Shown here in pieces: positions 17,634 to 26,514 of a stretch of DNA of 64,000 nt. The stretch is from G963668605 sp963668605 (GTDB lineage Bacteria; Acidobacteriota; Terriglobia; Bryobacterales; Bryobacteraceae). Positions within the stretch are counted from its first letter, which is position 1; each line of letters starts with the position of its first letter. The position numbers were made by a program, and so were the translations under genes. The stretch is from NCBI GenBank assembly GCA_963668605.1, contig OY764903.1, positions 5,394,001 through 5,458,000 on the forward strand. Direction: 5' to 3'. Under the pieces are notes generated by a model. That model was not told the origin of the DNA. It ran no database searches and saw nothing but the letters and a program-made list of their open reading frames with translations.

Positions 17634-18485
17634 TTAGCCGCGCAGGGCTTCGAGACGTGCGACGCGCTGCTCGGTCGACGGGTGCGTCGAGAACATGCGC
17701 ATTAGCATGCCTCCACTGAACGGGTTAATGATGAACATGTGCGCTGTCGCGGGAGAGGCGTCCTCCATCGGGATGCGCTTTGCGTAATTTTCCAGCTTCT
17801 GCAACGCGGAGATCAGGCCGAATGGGGTCCCCGTAAATTTGGCGGCCGCCGCATCGGCCGAGTATTCGCGTGTGCGCGAGATCGCCATTTGGATCAGCAT
17901 CGCCGCGAAAGGCGCCACGATCATCATGAACAGCCCGCCCATCGCGCTGCCGCGATTGTCGTCGTCGCTACTGCGGCTGCCGCCGAAAAAGAAGGAGAGG
18001 CGGGCCAACATGGTGAGTGCGGCGGCCAGCGTGGCCGCCACGGAACTGATCAGGATGTCGCGATGCAGCACGTGGCTAAGCTCGTGCGCGATCACGCCTT
18101 CGAGTTCGCGATCGTCCATGGCCTGCAAGAGTCCTGCCGTAAATGCGACTGAAGAGTGCTGCGGATTGCGGCCCGTCGCGAAAGCGTTGGGCTGATCTTC
18201 CGGAATCACCCACAGTTTCGGCATCGGCAGTTGCATGCGTTGCGTGAGGTTCTGCACCAGCGGCCCGACGCGCCGGTAGATCTCTGGATGCTCGTTCTCG
18301 GAGACGCGCTGCGCCGAATACATCGAGAGGGCAATCTTCTCCGAGAAGAAATAGCCGGCGAAGTTCATCACTACCGCCATCATCAGGCCGAGGTAGAGGC
18401 CCTGGCGGCCTCCCATCGCTTGCCCGCCGACAAGCAGCAATGCGCTCATGAGTCCAAGTAGAAAAGCGGTCTTCAGTGCGTTCAT
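17634..18485 (-). CDS. htpX: HtpX membrane zinc metalloprotease
   Basis: This 283-residue M48 protease of the inner membrane degrades damaged membrane proteins. The zinc site HELSH lies near residue 131-135, and the third ligand is in REYSADAAAA downstream. Two N-terminal membrane segments and two central ones (ILISSVAATLAAALTMLARL; MIVAPFAAMLIQMA) match the family. I chose the ATG at 18485 because GAGG lies six bases upstream; a start six codons earlier is possible. It lies downstream of hsp20 on the same strand, past a terminator, so the two stress genes are probably separate units. Confidence 0.93.
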   Translation of the reverse strand: MNALKTAFLLGLMSALLLVGGQAMGGRQGLYLGLMMAVVMNFAGYFFSEKIALSMYSAQRVSENEHPEIYRRVGPLVQNLTQRMQLPMPKLWVIPEDQPNAFATGRNPQHSSVAFTAGLLQAMDDRELEGVIAHELSHVLHRDILISSVAATLAAALTMLARLSFFFGGSRSSDDDNRGSAMGGLFMMIVAPFAAMLIQMAISRTREYSADAAAAKFTGTPFGLISALQKLENYAKRIPMEDASPATAHMFIINPFSGGMLMRMFSTHPSTEQRVARLEALRG

Positions 18486-18517
18486 TAGGAGCCTCGCTTT
18501 CATTCTGTCACAGATAG

Positions 18518-18551
18518 AAAAAGGGGCGGAGACTCTCGTCCGCCCCTTTTT
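18518..18551 (-). terminator. Rho-independent terminator after hsp20
   Basis: A 13-base perfect inverted repeat (AAAAAGGGGCGGA / TCCGCCCCTTTTT) encloses an eight-base loop. On the minus strand the stem ends in a T run. It ends the hsp20 transcript before htpX. The symmetric A/T ends would let it act in both directions. Confidence 0.85.
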
Positions 18552-18585
18552 GCGACCCCGGGCCGCCTGTCTGGCGCCCGCCTCG

Positions 18586-18683
18586 AACGAACCGGGGGGT
18601 TCGTTGCGGAACTGGGGTTCCGCCTTCCGGATGTACTCGGGGGGCGGACGTCCGCGTCCGTCAGGCGACCCCCAGGTCGCCTG
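18586..18683. repeat. Array of four adjacent stem-loops
   Basis: Four perfect or near-perfect inverted repeats, each with a four-base loop, follow one another: 18586-18605 (8-bp stem AACGAACC), 18606-18623 (7-bp, GCGGAAC), 18645-18660 (6-bp, CGGACG) and 18662-18683 (9-bp, CAGGCGACC). The first two touch directly. An imperfect direct repeat flanks the array, with CGACCCCGGGCCGCCTGTCTGGC near 18553 resembling CGACCCCCAGGTCGCCTGTTTGGC near 18666. The array sits in the hsp20 3' untranslated region, just before the terminator. Confidence 0.7.
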
Positions 18684-18697
18684 TTTGGCACCGGTGG

Positions 18698-19147
18698 TTA
18701 ATTGTTGTGCAGCTCGATTTTGACCGAGCGCGGCTTGGCTACTTCCTTCTTCGCAAGCGTCACGGTGAGGACGCCGTTCTTGTAGTCGGCCTTCACCTTT
18801 TCGGCATCGACGGTCTCGGGCAGACTGAAGCAGCGCACGAACTTGCCGTAGCTGCGCTCGATACGGTGATAGCCCTCTTTACCTTCTTTGCGTTCGAACT
18901 TGCGCTCACCCTTCAAGGTCAGGGTGTTGTTTTCCATTTCGATGTCGATGTCCTTCAGGTCCAGATCGGGCAGATCGGCCTTGAGCACCAGGTCGTTTTC
19001 GGTCTCCAGGATATCGACGGCGGGAGCCCAGGGACGCGTCCACTCGGGTTCGGACAAGAGGCGGTTGACGTTGTCCTCGAGAAGCCGGAAGCTGCCTGGC
19101 ATGCCGAGCAGCGTGCTGAACGGGTCATATTTGTTGATCAAAGACAT
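18698..19147 (-). CDS. Small heat-shock protein Hsp20 family
   Basis: This 149-residue ATP-independent holdase chaperone has an alpha-crystallin domain over about residues 40-135: PAVDILETENDLVLKADLPD, NTLTLKGERK and the terminal NGVLTVTLAKKE. A C-terminal basic tail carries a VKIEL segment in place of the usual I-x-I. The ATG at 19147 has AGGAGG upstream. A sigma-70 promoter lies at 19187-19215, and the transcript ends in a hairpin array and terminator. Confidence 0.95.
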   Translation of the reverse strand: MSLINKYDPFSTLLGMPGSFRLLEDNVNRLLSEPEWTRPWAPAVDILETENDLVLKADLPDLDLKDIDIEMENNTLTLKGERKFERKEGKEGYHRIERSYGKFVRCFSLPETVDAEKVKADYKNGVLTVTLAKKEVAKPRSVKIELHNN

Positions 19148-19186
19148 GGTGTTTTGTTCCTCCTGTGGAATTCTCATCACAATCAC

Positions 19187-19215
19187 AGTATAAAATATTA
19201 GCGTAAACATGTCAA
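19187..19215 (-). promoter_or_regulatory. Consensus sigma-70 promoter of hsp20
   Basis: On the minus strand TTGACA (19215-19210) and TATACT (19192-19187) are separated by 17 bases, an almost ideal housekeeping promoter, about 40 bases upstream of the hsp20 ATG. No HrcA-binding CIRCE element is evident. Confidence 0.8.
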
Positions 19216-19277
19216 GTAATATTCTGATAATTTTTCACATCAGGAGCCCACGTTCCCCATATACAATGGTTCTTTCC

Positions 19278-20927
19278 ATGCGCATCGCCCTGGGGCAAAC
19301 CAATTCCACCGTCGGCGACCTCTCCGGAAATGTTGACCGCATGCTCCGGATGGCTCGCCTGGCATCCGACCGTGGCGCCGAACTGATCGTCTTTCCAGAG
19401 CTTTCCCTGACCGGCTATCCGCCGCGTGACCTGGTCGAAAAACAGAACTTCCTGGAGCGCACCGAAGCCGAACTCCAGCGCCTGGCACAGGCCACGGACG
19501 GCCTGAAGACGGCCGTCATCTGCGGCTATGTCGCGCCTTCGGACGCCTCGGCGGGCAAGCGCGTGCTCAACCGCGCAGCCGTGCTCTCGCGTGGGGAGAT
19601 TATCTTCCGGCAGACGAAGATGCTGCTGCCGACCTACGATGTCTTCGACGAGGCGCGTTACTTTCTCCCCGCCGACCAGCAATTGCTCTTCGATTTGAAC
19701 GGCACTTCCGTAGCGCTGACGATTTGCGAAGACGCCTGGAATGACAAGCGCTTCTGGGAACGTCGCCTGTATTCGCGCGATCCCGTGGAGGAACTCGTAC
19801 AGGCCGGCGCGAAAGTGCTGATCAGCATCAATGCTTCTCCTTACCATCTGGGCAAGCGCGGGCTGCGGCGCGAGATGTTCGCGGCCACGGCGCTCCGCTA
19901 CGGGATTCCGGTCGTTGCCGTGAATCAGGTTGGCGGCAACGATCAGCTTGTTTTTGATGGCAGCAGTTTTGCGATGAACGCGCGCGCGGAGGTGATCGCC
20001 TCGGCGGCTTCGTTCCGCGAGGACCTGGTCTTTGTCGACACGGAGACCGGCGCCGGCGACTGCCACGAGAATCTTGCGGACGAGATCGAAGCGGTCTATG
20101 AAGCGCTCGTACTCGGCACGCGCGACTACATCCGCAAGTGCGGTTTCCAGCGCGTGCTGCTGGGCTTGAGCGGAGGCATCGACTCATCGCTGACGGCCGC
20201 GATTGCGGTCGATGCAGTGGGCGCGGAAAACGTGGTCGGCGTCGGCATGCCGGGTCCGTACTCCTCCGATCACAGCGTAACCGACGCGCGCGCGATGGCC
20301 GCCAATCTCGGCATCCGCTTCGAACTCGTCTCCATCAAAGACGTCTATCATCAATTCCTGAATACGCTCGATCCGGTTTTCCAGGGCGCCCCGCGCGATG
20401 TCACCGAAGAGAACTTGCAAGCCCGCCTGCGCGGTGTGACGTTGATGGCCTTCTCCAACAAATGGAATGCGATCGTGCTCACCACCGGCAATAAGAGCGA
20501 ACTCGCCGTGGGCTACTGCACGCTCTACGGCGATATGTGCGGCGGGCTAGCAGTAATCAGCGACGTGCCCAAGACCATGGTCTATGAGCTTTCGCGCGTG
20601 GCCAACCGGCGCCACAACAACGCCATTCCGGAGAGCGTCTTCACGAAGCCGCCTTCGGCGGAATTGCGCGCGGATCAGAAGGACAGCGACAGTCTGCCGG
20701 ATTACGGCGTGCTCGACCTGATACTGCGCGCTTACGTCGAAAACTTCCAGTCGCCGCCGGAGATCGCTGCGGAACTTCATCTGCCTGAAACACTGGTGCG
20801 CGATATTGTGAACAAGGTAGACCGCAACGAGTATAAGCGCCAGCAGGCCGCGCCCGGTCTCAAGGTCACCAGCAAGGCGTTCGGCATCGGCCGCCGCTTC
20901 CCGATCGCACAAAGGTTCCACGAATGA
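19278..20927 (+). CDS. nadE: Glutamine-dependent NAD synthetase
   Basis: This two-domain enzyme has about 549 residues. The N-terminal nitrilase-type glutaminase (1-260; catalytic Glu in ELIVFPELSLTGY, Lys in RQTKMLLPTYDVFDE, Cys in VALTICEDAWND) feeds ammonia to the C-terminal NAD synthetase domain, whose ATP pyrophosphatase loop SGGIDSS lies near residues 298-304. It makes NAD from deamido-NAD in the cytoplasm. The conserved MRIALGQTN start at 19278 is preferred, with ATG at 19266 an alternative. Neither has a clear ribosome site. Its TGA overlaps the next gene's ATG by four bases. Confidence 0.95.
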   Translation: MRIALGQTNSTVGDLSGNVDRMLRMARLASDRGAELIVFPELSLTGYPPRDLVEKQNFLERTEAELQRLAQATDGLKTAVICGYVAPSDASAGKRVLNRAAVLSRGEIIFRQTKMLLPTYDVFDEARYFLPADQQLLFDLNGTSVALTICEDAWNDKRFWERRLYSRDPVEELVQAGAKVLISINASPYHLGKRGLRREMFAATALRYGIPVVAVNQVGGNDQLVFDGSSFAMNARAEVIASAASFREDLVFVDTETGAGDCHENLADEIEAVYEALVLGTRDYIRKCGFQRVLLGLSGGIDSSLTAAIAVDAVGAENVVGVGMPGPYSSDHSVTDARAMAANLGIRFELVSIKDVYHQFLNTLDPVFQGAPRDVTEENLQARLRGVTLMAFSNKWNAIVLTTGNKSELAVGYCTLYGDMCGGLAVISDVPKTMVYELSRVANRRHNNAIPESVFTKPPSAELRADQKDSDSLPDYGVLDLILRAYVENFQSPPEIAAELHLPETLVRDIVNKVDRNEYKRQQAAPGLKVTSKAFGIGRRFPIAQRFHE

Positions 20928-23407
20928 AATTCTTCGCGATTGCCGCGCTGTTCGCTGCGGCGCTCATTTTGAGTTCGCAGCCGGCGCTTCGGGAACAAGT
21001 GGGCCCGCAGCCGGACGGCAGCTTTCTGTTGAATAGCGGTTGGAAGATCCGGCCGGCGGGCAGGCAGGTGGGACTTGACACGTTTCCCATGTCCACCGCC
21101 ATTTCGAAAGATGGCCGGCATCTGCTGGTGCTCAACGGCGGCTACAAGCCTCCCTCGATCAGCGTATTGGATGCGGCCACGATGCAGGAAATCGGACGCA
21201 CGCCGGTGACCGACGGCTGGCTTGGGCTCGCCTTTTCACCGGATGGCAAGCGCGTCTACGTGGGCGGCGGCTCACGTGCGTGCGTCTATGAATTCAGCTT
21301 TAGCGCGGACGGCAAACTCACGCCGGCGCGCGAGTTCCCGCTGCTCCCGGCGGACAAGCGCACATGGGAGGACTTCACCGGCGACGTGACGCTTTCTCCC
21401 GACGGCCGCCTGATCTATGCCGCGATGCTCTATCGCGACACGATCGCCGTAATCAATCCGCAGTCGGGCATGGTCATCGAGCGTTTCAAGACAGGACGCC
21501 GCCCGTATCGCCTCTCGTTCCATCCCGACGGCAAGTCGTTCCTTGTTACGAGCTGGGCCGATGGCACGATTTATCACCACGACGCTTCCACCGGCGAGCG
21601 CCTCTCGGCGACGCGCCTGGGCGCACATCCCACGGACATCGTCCGGAGCGCACGCAAGCCCGCCGGCGACGAAGCGAAAGACGTGACCTGGCAGGCGCGC
21701 CTCTTCATCCCCGCCGCGAACACGAACAGAGTTTTTGTGCTGGGTATCAGCGAAGGCAAGGAACTCAAACTGCTGGAGAGCATCAACATCGCTATGACTC
21801 CGATGCAGCCGCTCGGCATGACGCCCAGCGCCGCTGTGCTCAGCGCGGATGAGACGCGCCTGTTCGTTGTCTGCTCCGATGCCAACGCGGTCGCCGTGGT
21901 GGACGTCTCCGGATTGCGCTCCAAGGTGCTGGGCTTTGTTCCCACGGGCTGGTATCCCACGGCAGCGCGTTCGCTCGCCGACGGCCGGCTCGTTGTGTTG
22001 AATGGCCGCGGCTTGCATTCGTACCCTAATCCGTTAGGCCCCGCACCGATCAAGCGCCCGGAGACGGCGCACCTGGGCACGACCGAGATTCACTATGTCG
22101 GGCGCATCCAAACCGGCACGGCTTCCGTGATCGAACCCTTCACGCCAGAGCAACTCGACGAATACTCGCGCACCGTGCTGAAGAATTCGCCGTATAACGA
22201 TTCCAAGCTGGAAGTGGAGCTGGGTATCCCGAAAGGCAATCCGATTCCGCAAGCCCCGGGCCTGGCAACGCCCATTGAGCACGTGGTCTATATCGTGAAG
22301 GAGAACCGCACTTACGACCAGGTCTTCGGCGACATTGGCAAGGGCAACGGCGACCCGTCGCTGGTCGTCTTCGGCCCAGCCAGCACACCGAACCAACGCA
22401 AACTCGCGCAGGAGTTTGTGCTGCTCGATAACTTCTATGTGAATGCCGATGTGAGCGCTGACGGGCATAACTGGTCCACGGCGGCGATCGCTCCGGACTA
22501 CGTGCAAAAGATGTGGCCCAACAGTTACGCGGGCCGCCGCAAGAAATACGACTACGAAGGCGGAGAACCCGCGGCGACGCCTCCGGCCGGCTATCTATGG
22601 ACGAATGCCCTCGCCGCCGGCCTGAGTGTTCGCAACTACGGTTATTTCGTGAACAACCGCCCCAAGCCCGGCGAGGACGGCGTGCAGATCGACTCGGTCC
22701 GCGACCCGCAACTCGCGCCGCTCACCAACCGCTACTATCGCGGCTTCGACTTGAATTACAAAGACACCGAGCGCGCCAAAGTTTTTTTGAAGGACCTCGC
22801 CGAGTTTGAGAGCTCCGGCAAGATGCCGCGCTTGCTGCTGGTGCGTTTAGGCAACGATCACACTTCCGGCACAGCCGCCGGCAAGATCGCGCCGCTGTCG
22901 GCCATGGCGGACAACGATCAGGCATTTGGCATGATTATCGAAGGGTTGTCGAAGAGCCGTTTCTGGGCGAAGACGGCGGTCTTTGTGCTCGAGGACGACG
23001 CACAGAATGGCGCGGACCATGTCGACTCGCATCGCTCGCCCGCTTTCGTACTCTCGCCCTACACGCGGCGCGGTGTCATCGACAGCACGATGTACAATAC
23101 CACCTCGATATTGCGTACGATAGAGCTGATTCTGGGCCTGCGCCCGATGACACATTTCGATGCGGGCGCGCGTCCCATGGCGAGCGCCTTCGCCGCGCAA
23201 CCGAACCTGACGCCCTACACGGGCTTGCCCGCCAGGATCCCGCTCGATGATCGCAACCCGGCCGTATCGGCGACTGCCGCTCGTTCGGCGCGACTCGACT
23301 TCAGCCAAGAGGACCGCGTGGACGATGACGAGTTGAACGCCATCCTCTGGCTGGCCATCCGCAAGACGGAGCCGCCCGCGCCCGTGCGCAGCATGTTCGC
23401 GCGTTGA
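20924..23407 (+). CDS. YncE-like beta-propeller / phosphoesterase fusion protein
   Basis: This 827-residue exported protein has a signal peptide (about 1-19). Residues 30-370 form a seven-bladed YncE-like propeller with repeated SPDGKRVYVGG, SPDGRLIYAAM and HPDGKSFLVTS blades. Residues 440-800 form a phosphoesterase of the alkaline-phosphatase superfamily, with VVYIVKENRTYDQVFGD (active-site start), SADGHNWS and a late EDDAQNGADHVDSHRS metal-binding segment. It probably hydrolyses phosphoester substrates in the periplasm. The start overlaps nadE by four bases (ATGA), an odd functional pairing but clearly the same transcription unit. Confidence 0.88.
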   Translation: MKFFAIAALFAAALILSSQPALREQVGPQPDGSFLLNSGWKIRPAGRQVGLDTFPMSTAISKDGRHLLVLNGGYKPPSISVLDAATMQEIGRTPVTDGWLGLAFSPDGKRVYVGGGSRACVYEFSFSADGKLTPAREFPLLPADKRTWEDFTGDVTLSPDGRLIYAAMLYRDTIAVINPQSGMVIERFKTGRRPYRLSFHPDGKSFLVTSWADGTIYHHDASTGERLSATRLGAHPTDIVRSARKPAGDEAKDVTWQARLFIPAANTNRVFVLGISEGKELKLLESINIAMTPMQPLGMTPSAAVLSADETRLFVVCSDANAVAVVDVSGLRSKVLGFVPTGWYPTAARSLADGRLVVLNGRGLHSYPNPLGPAPIKRPETAHLGTTEIHYVGRIQTGTASVIEPFTPEQLDEYSRTVLKNSPYNDSKLEVELGIPKGNPIPQAPGLATPIEHVVYIVKENRTYDQVFGDIGKGNGDPSLVVFGPASTPNQRKLAQEFVLLDNFYVNADVSADGHNWSTAAIAPDYVQKMWPNSYAGRRKKYDYEGGEPAATPPAGYLWTNALAAGLSVRNYGYFVNNRPKPGEDGVQIDSVRDPQLAPLTNRYYRGFDLNYKDTERAKVFLKDLAEFESSGKMPRLLLVRLGNDHTSGTAAGKIAPLSAMADNDQAFGMIIEGLSKSRFWAKTAVFVLEDDAQNGADHVDSHRSPAFVLSPYTRRGVIDSTMYNTTSILRTIELILGLRPMTHFDAGARPMASAFAAQPNLTPYTGLPARIPLDDRNPAVSATAARSARLDFSQEDRVDDDELNAILWLAIRKTEPPAPVRSMFAR

Positions 23408-23489
23408 GGCTTCAACCTGCCGCCTCCCGTCGCTGGCGCTCCGGGTACTGTTGGATGGACTGAAGATCGGAAAGCCAAACGGCGCCGGA

Positions 23490-23509
23490 GGCGGGCAATG
23501 CTTCCCGCC
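23490..23509. terminator. Hairpin between convergent genes, weak terminator candidate
   Basis: GGCGGG (23490-23495) pairs with CCCGCC (23504-23509) around an eight-base loop, in the 119-base gap between the convergent phosphoesterase and SYLF genes. There is no T run on either side, so intrinsic termination is doubtful. Confidence 0.3.
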
Positions 23510-23526
23510 ATCCGGGCGCTTAGGCG

Positions 23527-24201
23527 CTACTTGCGTCCTGAATATTTATTCAGCAGACTGATCAGAGGTTGCGCGGAGGTCGGCGCGGCGACGCCAGTGG
23601 TAAGAATCGTGCGGTTGTCGAGCGGCTTGTTGTAGAGAGCCTTGTTCACATCGCTATCCTCGCGTAGCGTCGCGCCTTGCAGCGACACGCCCGCGAACAG
23701 GCCGCGAGAACGCGACCAGGTAAGGATCTCGGCCCGCATCAGCGCGTCGGTTTCGGCCGTCGCATTGCGTCCCACCGGACCGGCCGCAGCCGTTGCGTCA
23801 CCGCCCAGCGTGAACTTGCTCGACAGCAGTTTGTCCATGCCGCGCTCGTTCATCACCAACATGATCACGTCGGTCTCGGCGACTCCGATCTGCAGTCCGA
23901 AGCTGCCGCCCTCGACGCGCATCGCCGCGGGAGCGGACCAGCCGATGCCGTCCTTGTTGCGGCAACTGGCAAAGCCCCGTCCGTACTTCGCGCCGAGGAT
24001 AAAGCCGGCCTTCTTGGCGCCCGGAACGATCACAATGCAATTCGATTTGTCGAGCAGGCTTTGCGGTATCGAGCGATCCGGCGTATCCATAACTTCGGAA
24101 AGCACGGAGGTGGATGCCGTCAGGCGAGCTTCTTCACCTGCGGCGAATAGCGCGGTGGCGGCGAGAAAAGGGAGCAGTAGGGTTTTCGGAATTGCGTGCA
24201 T
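23527..24201 (-). CDS. SYLF (Ysc84-like) lipid-binding protein
   Basis: This 224-residue protein has a signal peptide (MHAIPKTLLLPFLAATALFA). The SYLF domain covers residues 40-190: SIPQSLLDKSNCIVIVPGAK, KAGFILGAKYGRGFASCRN and GVAETDVIMLVMNERGMDKL. SYLF domains bind phosphoinositides in eukaryotes; bacterial versions are exported and uncharacterised. It is convergent with the phosphoesterase gene and followed upstream by a short gap to hemG, which runs on the same strand but ends 74 bases away. Confidence 0.9.
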   Translation of the reverse strand: MHAIPKTLLLPFLAATALFAAGEEARLTASTSVLSEVMDTPDRSIPQSLLDKSNCIVIVPGAKKAGFILGAKYGRGFASCRNKDGIGWSAPAAMRVEGGSFGLQIGVAETDVIMLVMNERGMDKLLSSKFTLGGDATAAAGPVGRNATAETDALMRAEILTWSRSRGLFAGVSLQGATLREDSDVNKALYNKPLDNRTILTTGVAAPTSAQPLISLLNKYSGRK

Positions 24202-24274
24202 ATCTCATTAGATACTTCCCGAAGCGCGAAGTGTACAAGTAAATCTGGCCTACCCGTCTGGTAGCGAAACAGCG

Positions 24275-25639
24275 TTAACCGCGGATGCGTTCAGCGGCGA
24301 GCTTACCCATGCGGATGCAATCGGGAATCCCGATGCCGTAATAGGCGTTGCCGGCCAGGTGCAGGCCCGGCAGGTCTCTTACTAACTCTTCGATCCGTTC
24401 CACGCGCCGCTGGTGTCCGACAGTGTACTGAGCCATAGAGCGAGGCCAGCGCGAGATCTGCTGGAAGGCTGGCTTCGCGCTAATCCCCATTAGTCCATGG
24501 AGATCTTCGAGGACCGCTGCGACCAGCGCATCGTCTGTCTCCTTGAGCGCACTATCATCAGTTCCGCCCAGAAAACAGCGCAGCACCGCGAGATCTTCCG
24601 GCACGCGATGGGAGAACTTCGTACCGACCCAGGTGCAGGCGACCAGCCGCTTGCGCTCTTTCTTCGGCACAAGGAAACCGAAGCCGTTGAGTGGATGACC
24701 GAGCTCGCGCTTATCGTAGCCAAGCGCCATCGTCATGGAAGAGCTGTAGGGCACGGCACAGAGCTGATCCGCGAGTTCCGCTGCGAAACCACGCACCAAG
24801 TCCCCGGCCTCGTAGGCTTGCGCGGCGAGCACGACGTGCGCCGCCTCAATCCATTCACCGTTGACGCGCACGCGATAGCCGGGTTCGACGCTCTCCGCTT
24901 CGCCATGAATCACTTGCATCCGGTCGCCGATGGAGGCACTCATCACATCGACCAGTTGCCCCAACCCATTCTTCAAAGTGCGGAACAGCGTGCCGCCGGA
25001 TTCCGTCTTGCCCGCGGACGCTTTGCGCGCGGCGAGCACGCCCCTCGTCAGGCTGCCGTACTTGCTCTCCAATTCGACGAAGCGTGTCAGCACGCTGGCC
25101 GCGCTGAGTTGTTCCGGGTCGCCTCCGTAGACTCCGGAGAGCAGTGGTTCGGCGAGATAGTCGACCGCTTCGGTTCCGTAATGGCCGCGGATGAACTCGG
25201 CGACGGAGCGATCGGCGGCGGGCGCCGTTTGGGCCGAGCGAAACAGTTCCAGACCCATGCGGATCTTCGTGGCCCAGCTCAGAAGCGGCGTGCTCACCAT
25301 CGGCAGAATGCGCGTCGGAACCATCATCATCAGGCCGTCGGGCAAAGGAACCAACTTCCCGCGCTTCACCACGTAGGTGACACGCAGATGGTCGTTGGAG
25401 CCGATCACATCGTCCGCCAGGCCGAGTTCGCGGATCAGGTCGAGCGCCCACGGTTTGACGGCGATGAAGCTGTCGGGGCCGGCTTCGAGGACACATCCAT
25501 TGATGCGCTCAGTCTGTACGACTCCGCCGAGACGCGGGCGCCGTTCGATTAACGTTACAGAGATGCCGGCCTTGGCCAGATAGTAGGCCGTCGAGAGTCC
25601 GGAGACCCCGCCGCCGACGATGACAACGCGGCCGGTCAC
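24275..25639 (-). CDS. hemG: Protoporphyrinogen (coproporphyrinogen) oxidase, FAD type
   Basis: This 454-residue HemY-type flavoprotein oxidises the porphyrinogen macrocycle before iron insertion. FAD-binding VVIVGGGVSGLSTAYYLAKA lies at residues 5-24 and ERRPRLGGVVQT follows. The C-terminal dinucleotide segment reads LHLAGNAYYGIGIPDCIRMG. Sequence alone does not decide between the proto- and coproporphyrin branches; it is named here by the usual family symbol. It is the last gene of the hemE-hemH-hemG run and its ATG overlaps the hemH stop by four bases. Confidence 0.93.
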   Translation of the reverse strand: MTGRVVIVGGGVSGLSTAYYLAKAGISVTLIERRPRLGGVVQTERINGCVLEAGPDSFIAVKPWALDLIRELGLADDVIGSNDHLRVTYVVKRGKLVPLPDGLMMMVPTRILPMVSTPLLSWATKIRMGLELFRSAQTAPAADRSVAEFIRGHYGTEAVDYLAEPLLSGVYGGDPEQLSAASVLTRFVELESKYGSLTRGVLAARKASAGKTESGGTLFRTLKNGLGQLVDVMSASIGDRMQVIHGEAESVEPGYRVRVNGEWIEAAHVVLAAQAYEAGDLVRGFAAELADQLCAVPYSSSMTMALGYDKRELGHPLNGFGFLVPKKERKRLVACTWVGTKFSHRVPEDLAVLRCFLGGTDDSALKETDDALVAAVLEDLHGLMGISAKPAFQQISRWPRSMAQYTVGHQRRVERIEELVRDLPGLHLAGNAYYGIGIPDCIRMGKLAAERIRG

Positions 25640-26514
25640 ATCAACCTCTGCGTGGCGACGCCGGCCAGCGCTTCGACAAATGCGGGCGAATCGTTCAGCG
25701 AATCCGGGCGGATCAAGTTGATGCCGCGGGCGCGCGCGTACTTGTGGAACAAATCGTCGACGTCATAGAGTACTTCGACGTGGTCGCAAACGAAGCCGAT
25801 GGGATGCAGCACGAACTCCCGGACGCTCTCCGCCGCATAGCGCTCGATGCAAGATTCCACCGTGGGTCCGAGCCACTTTTCTTCTGTCATGCCCTGGCTC
25901 TGGTAGGCGAATTCCCAATCCGTGAGTCCCGTCGCCTCAGCCACCAGGCGCGCAGTGGCCTTCGTCTCGAAGTCGTACGGATCCTGGTTTTCAAGGATCT
26001 TCTCGGGCAGGCTGTGCGCGGTGAAGAGAACTTTCTGCCCGGTGTGCACCGCTGTCAGGCGCTCTGCGAATGCGCGCACCAGAGCGGGATGATCGTGGAA
26101 GCTCTTGGCCCAGACGATCTCAGCCTCCAGGCCCAGCGCGAGTTTGGCTTCCTGCACACGGCGGAAGTAGAAACCGACGCTGACTTTGGAATATTGCGGG
26201 GCCATGCAGATCGCAACGATGCGTTCGACGCCGTCCTGCATCATGCGCTTCATCACGTCCAGGATGAAGGGTCGCCAGTTGCGCATGGCGAAGTAGACGG
26301 GCACTTCGGGTAGCCTGGCCTGCAGGGCTTCGGCTTGGATTTGTGTCAGCCGCAACAAAGGAGAAGCGCCGCCGATGGCCTGGTAGCGCTTCTCGATTTC
26401 GTGGACGATGCGAGGCGCCATAGGCCGGCCGCCGCGCACCAGCGTCAGGTACTCCGCAACATCTTCCACGCGCTCCGGCGCACCGTGCGCCAGGAGCAGC
26501 ACCGCCTGCTTCAT
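25636..26514 (-). CDS. hemH: Ferrochelatase
   Basis: This 292-residue enzyme inserts ferrous iron into porphyrin. Recognised by the N-terminal AVLLLAHGAPERVEDVAEYL, the catalytic His in VLFTAHSLPEKILENQDPY (about residue 170) and the C-terminal VLHPIGFVCDHVEVLYDVDD with the conserved Glu. It overlaps hemE upstream and hemG downstream by four bases each, consistent with coupled translation of consecutive pathway steps. Confidence 0.94.
   Translation of the reverse strand: MKQAVLLLAHGAPERVEDVAEYLTLVRGGRPMAPRIVHEIEKRYQAIGGASPLLRLTQIQAEALQARLPEVPVYFAMRNWRPFILDVMKRMMQDGVERIVAICMAPQYSKVSVGFYFRRVQEAKLALGLEAEIVWAKSFHDHPALVRAFAERLTAVHTGQKVLFTAHSLPEKILENQDPYDFETKATARLVAEATGLTDWEFAYQSQGMTEEKWLGPTVESCIERYAAESVREFVLHPIGFVCDHVEVLYDVDDLFHKYARARGINLIRPDSLNDSPAFVEALAGVATQRLM

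Noticed and set aside
18586..18683. CRISPR-like array beside hsp20
   Set aside because: The units are hairpins of different sequence, not identical repeats with spacers, and no cas genes are present.
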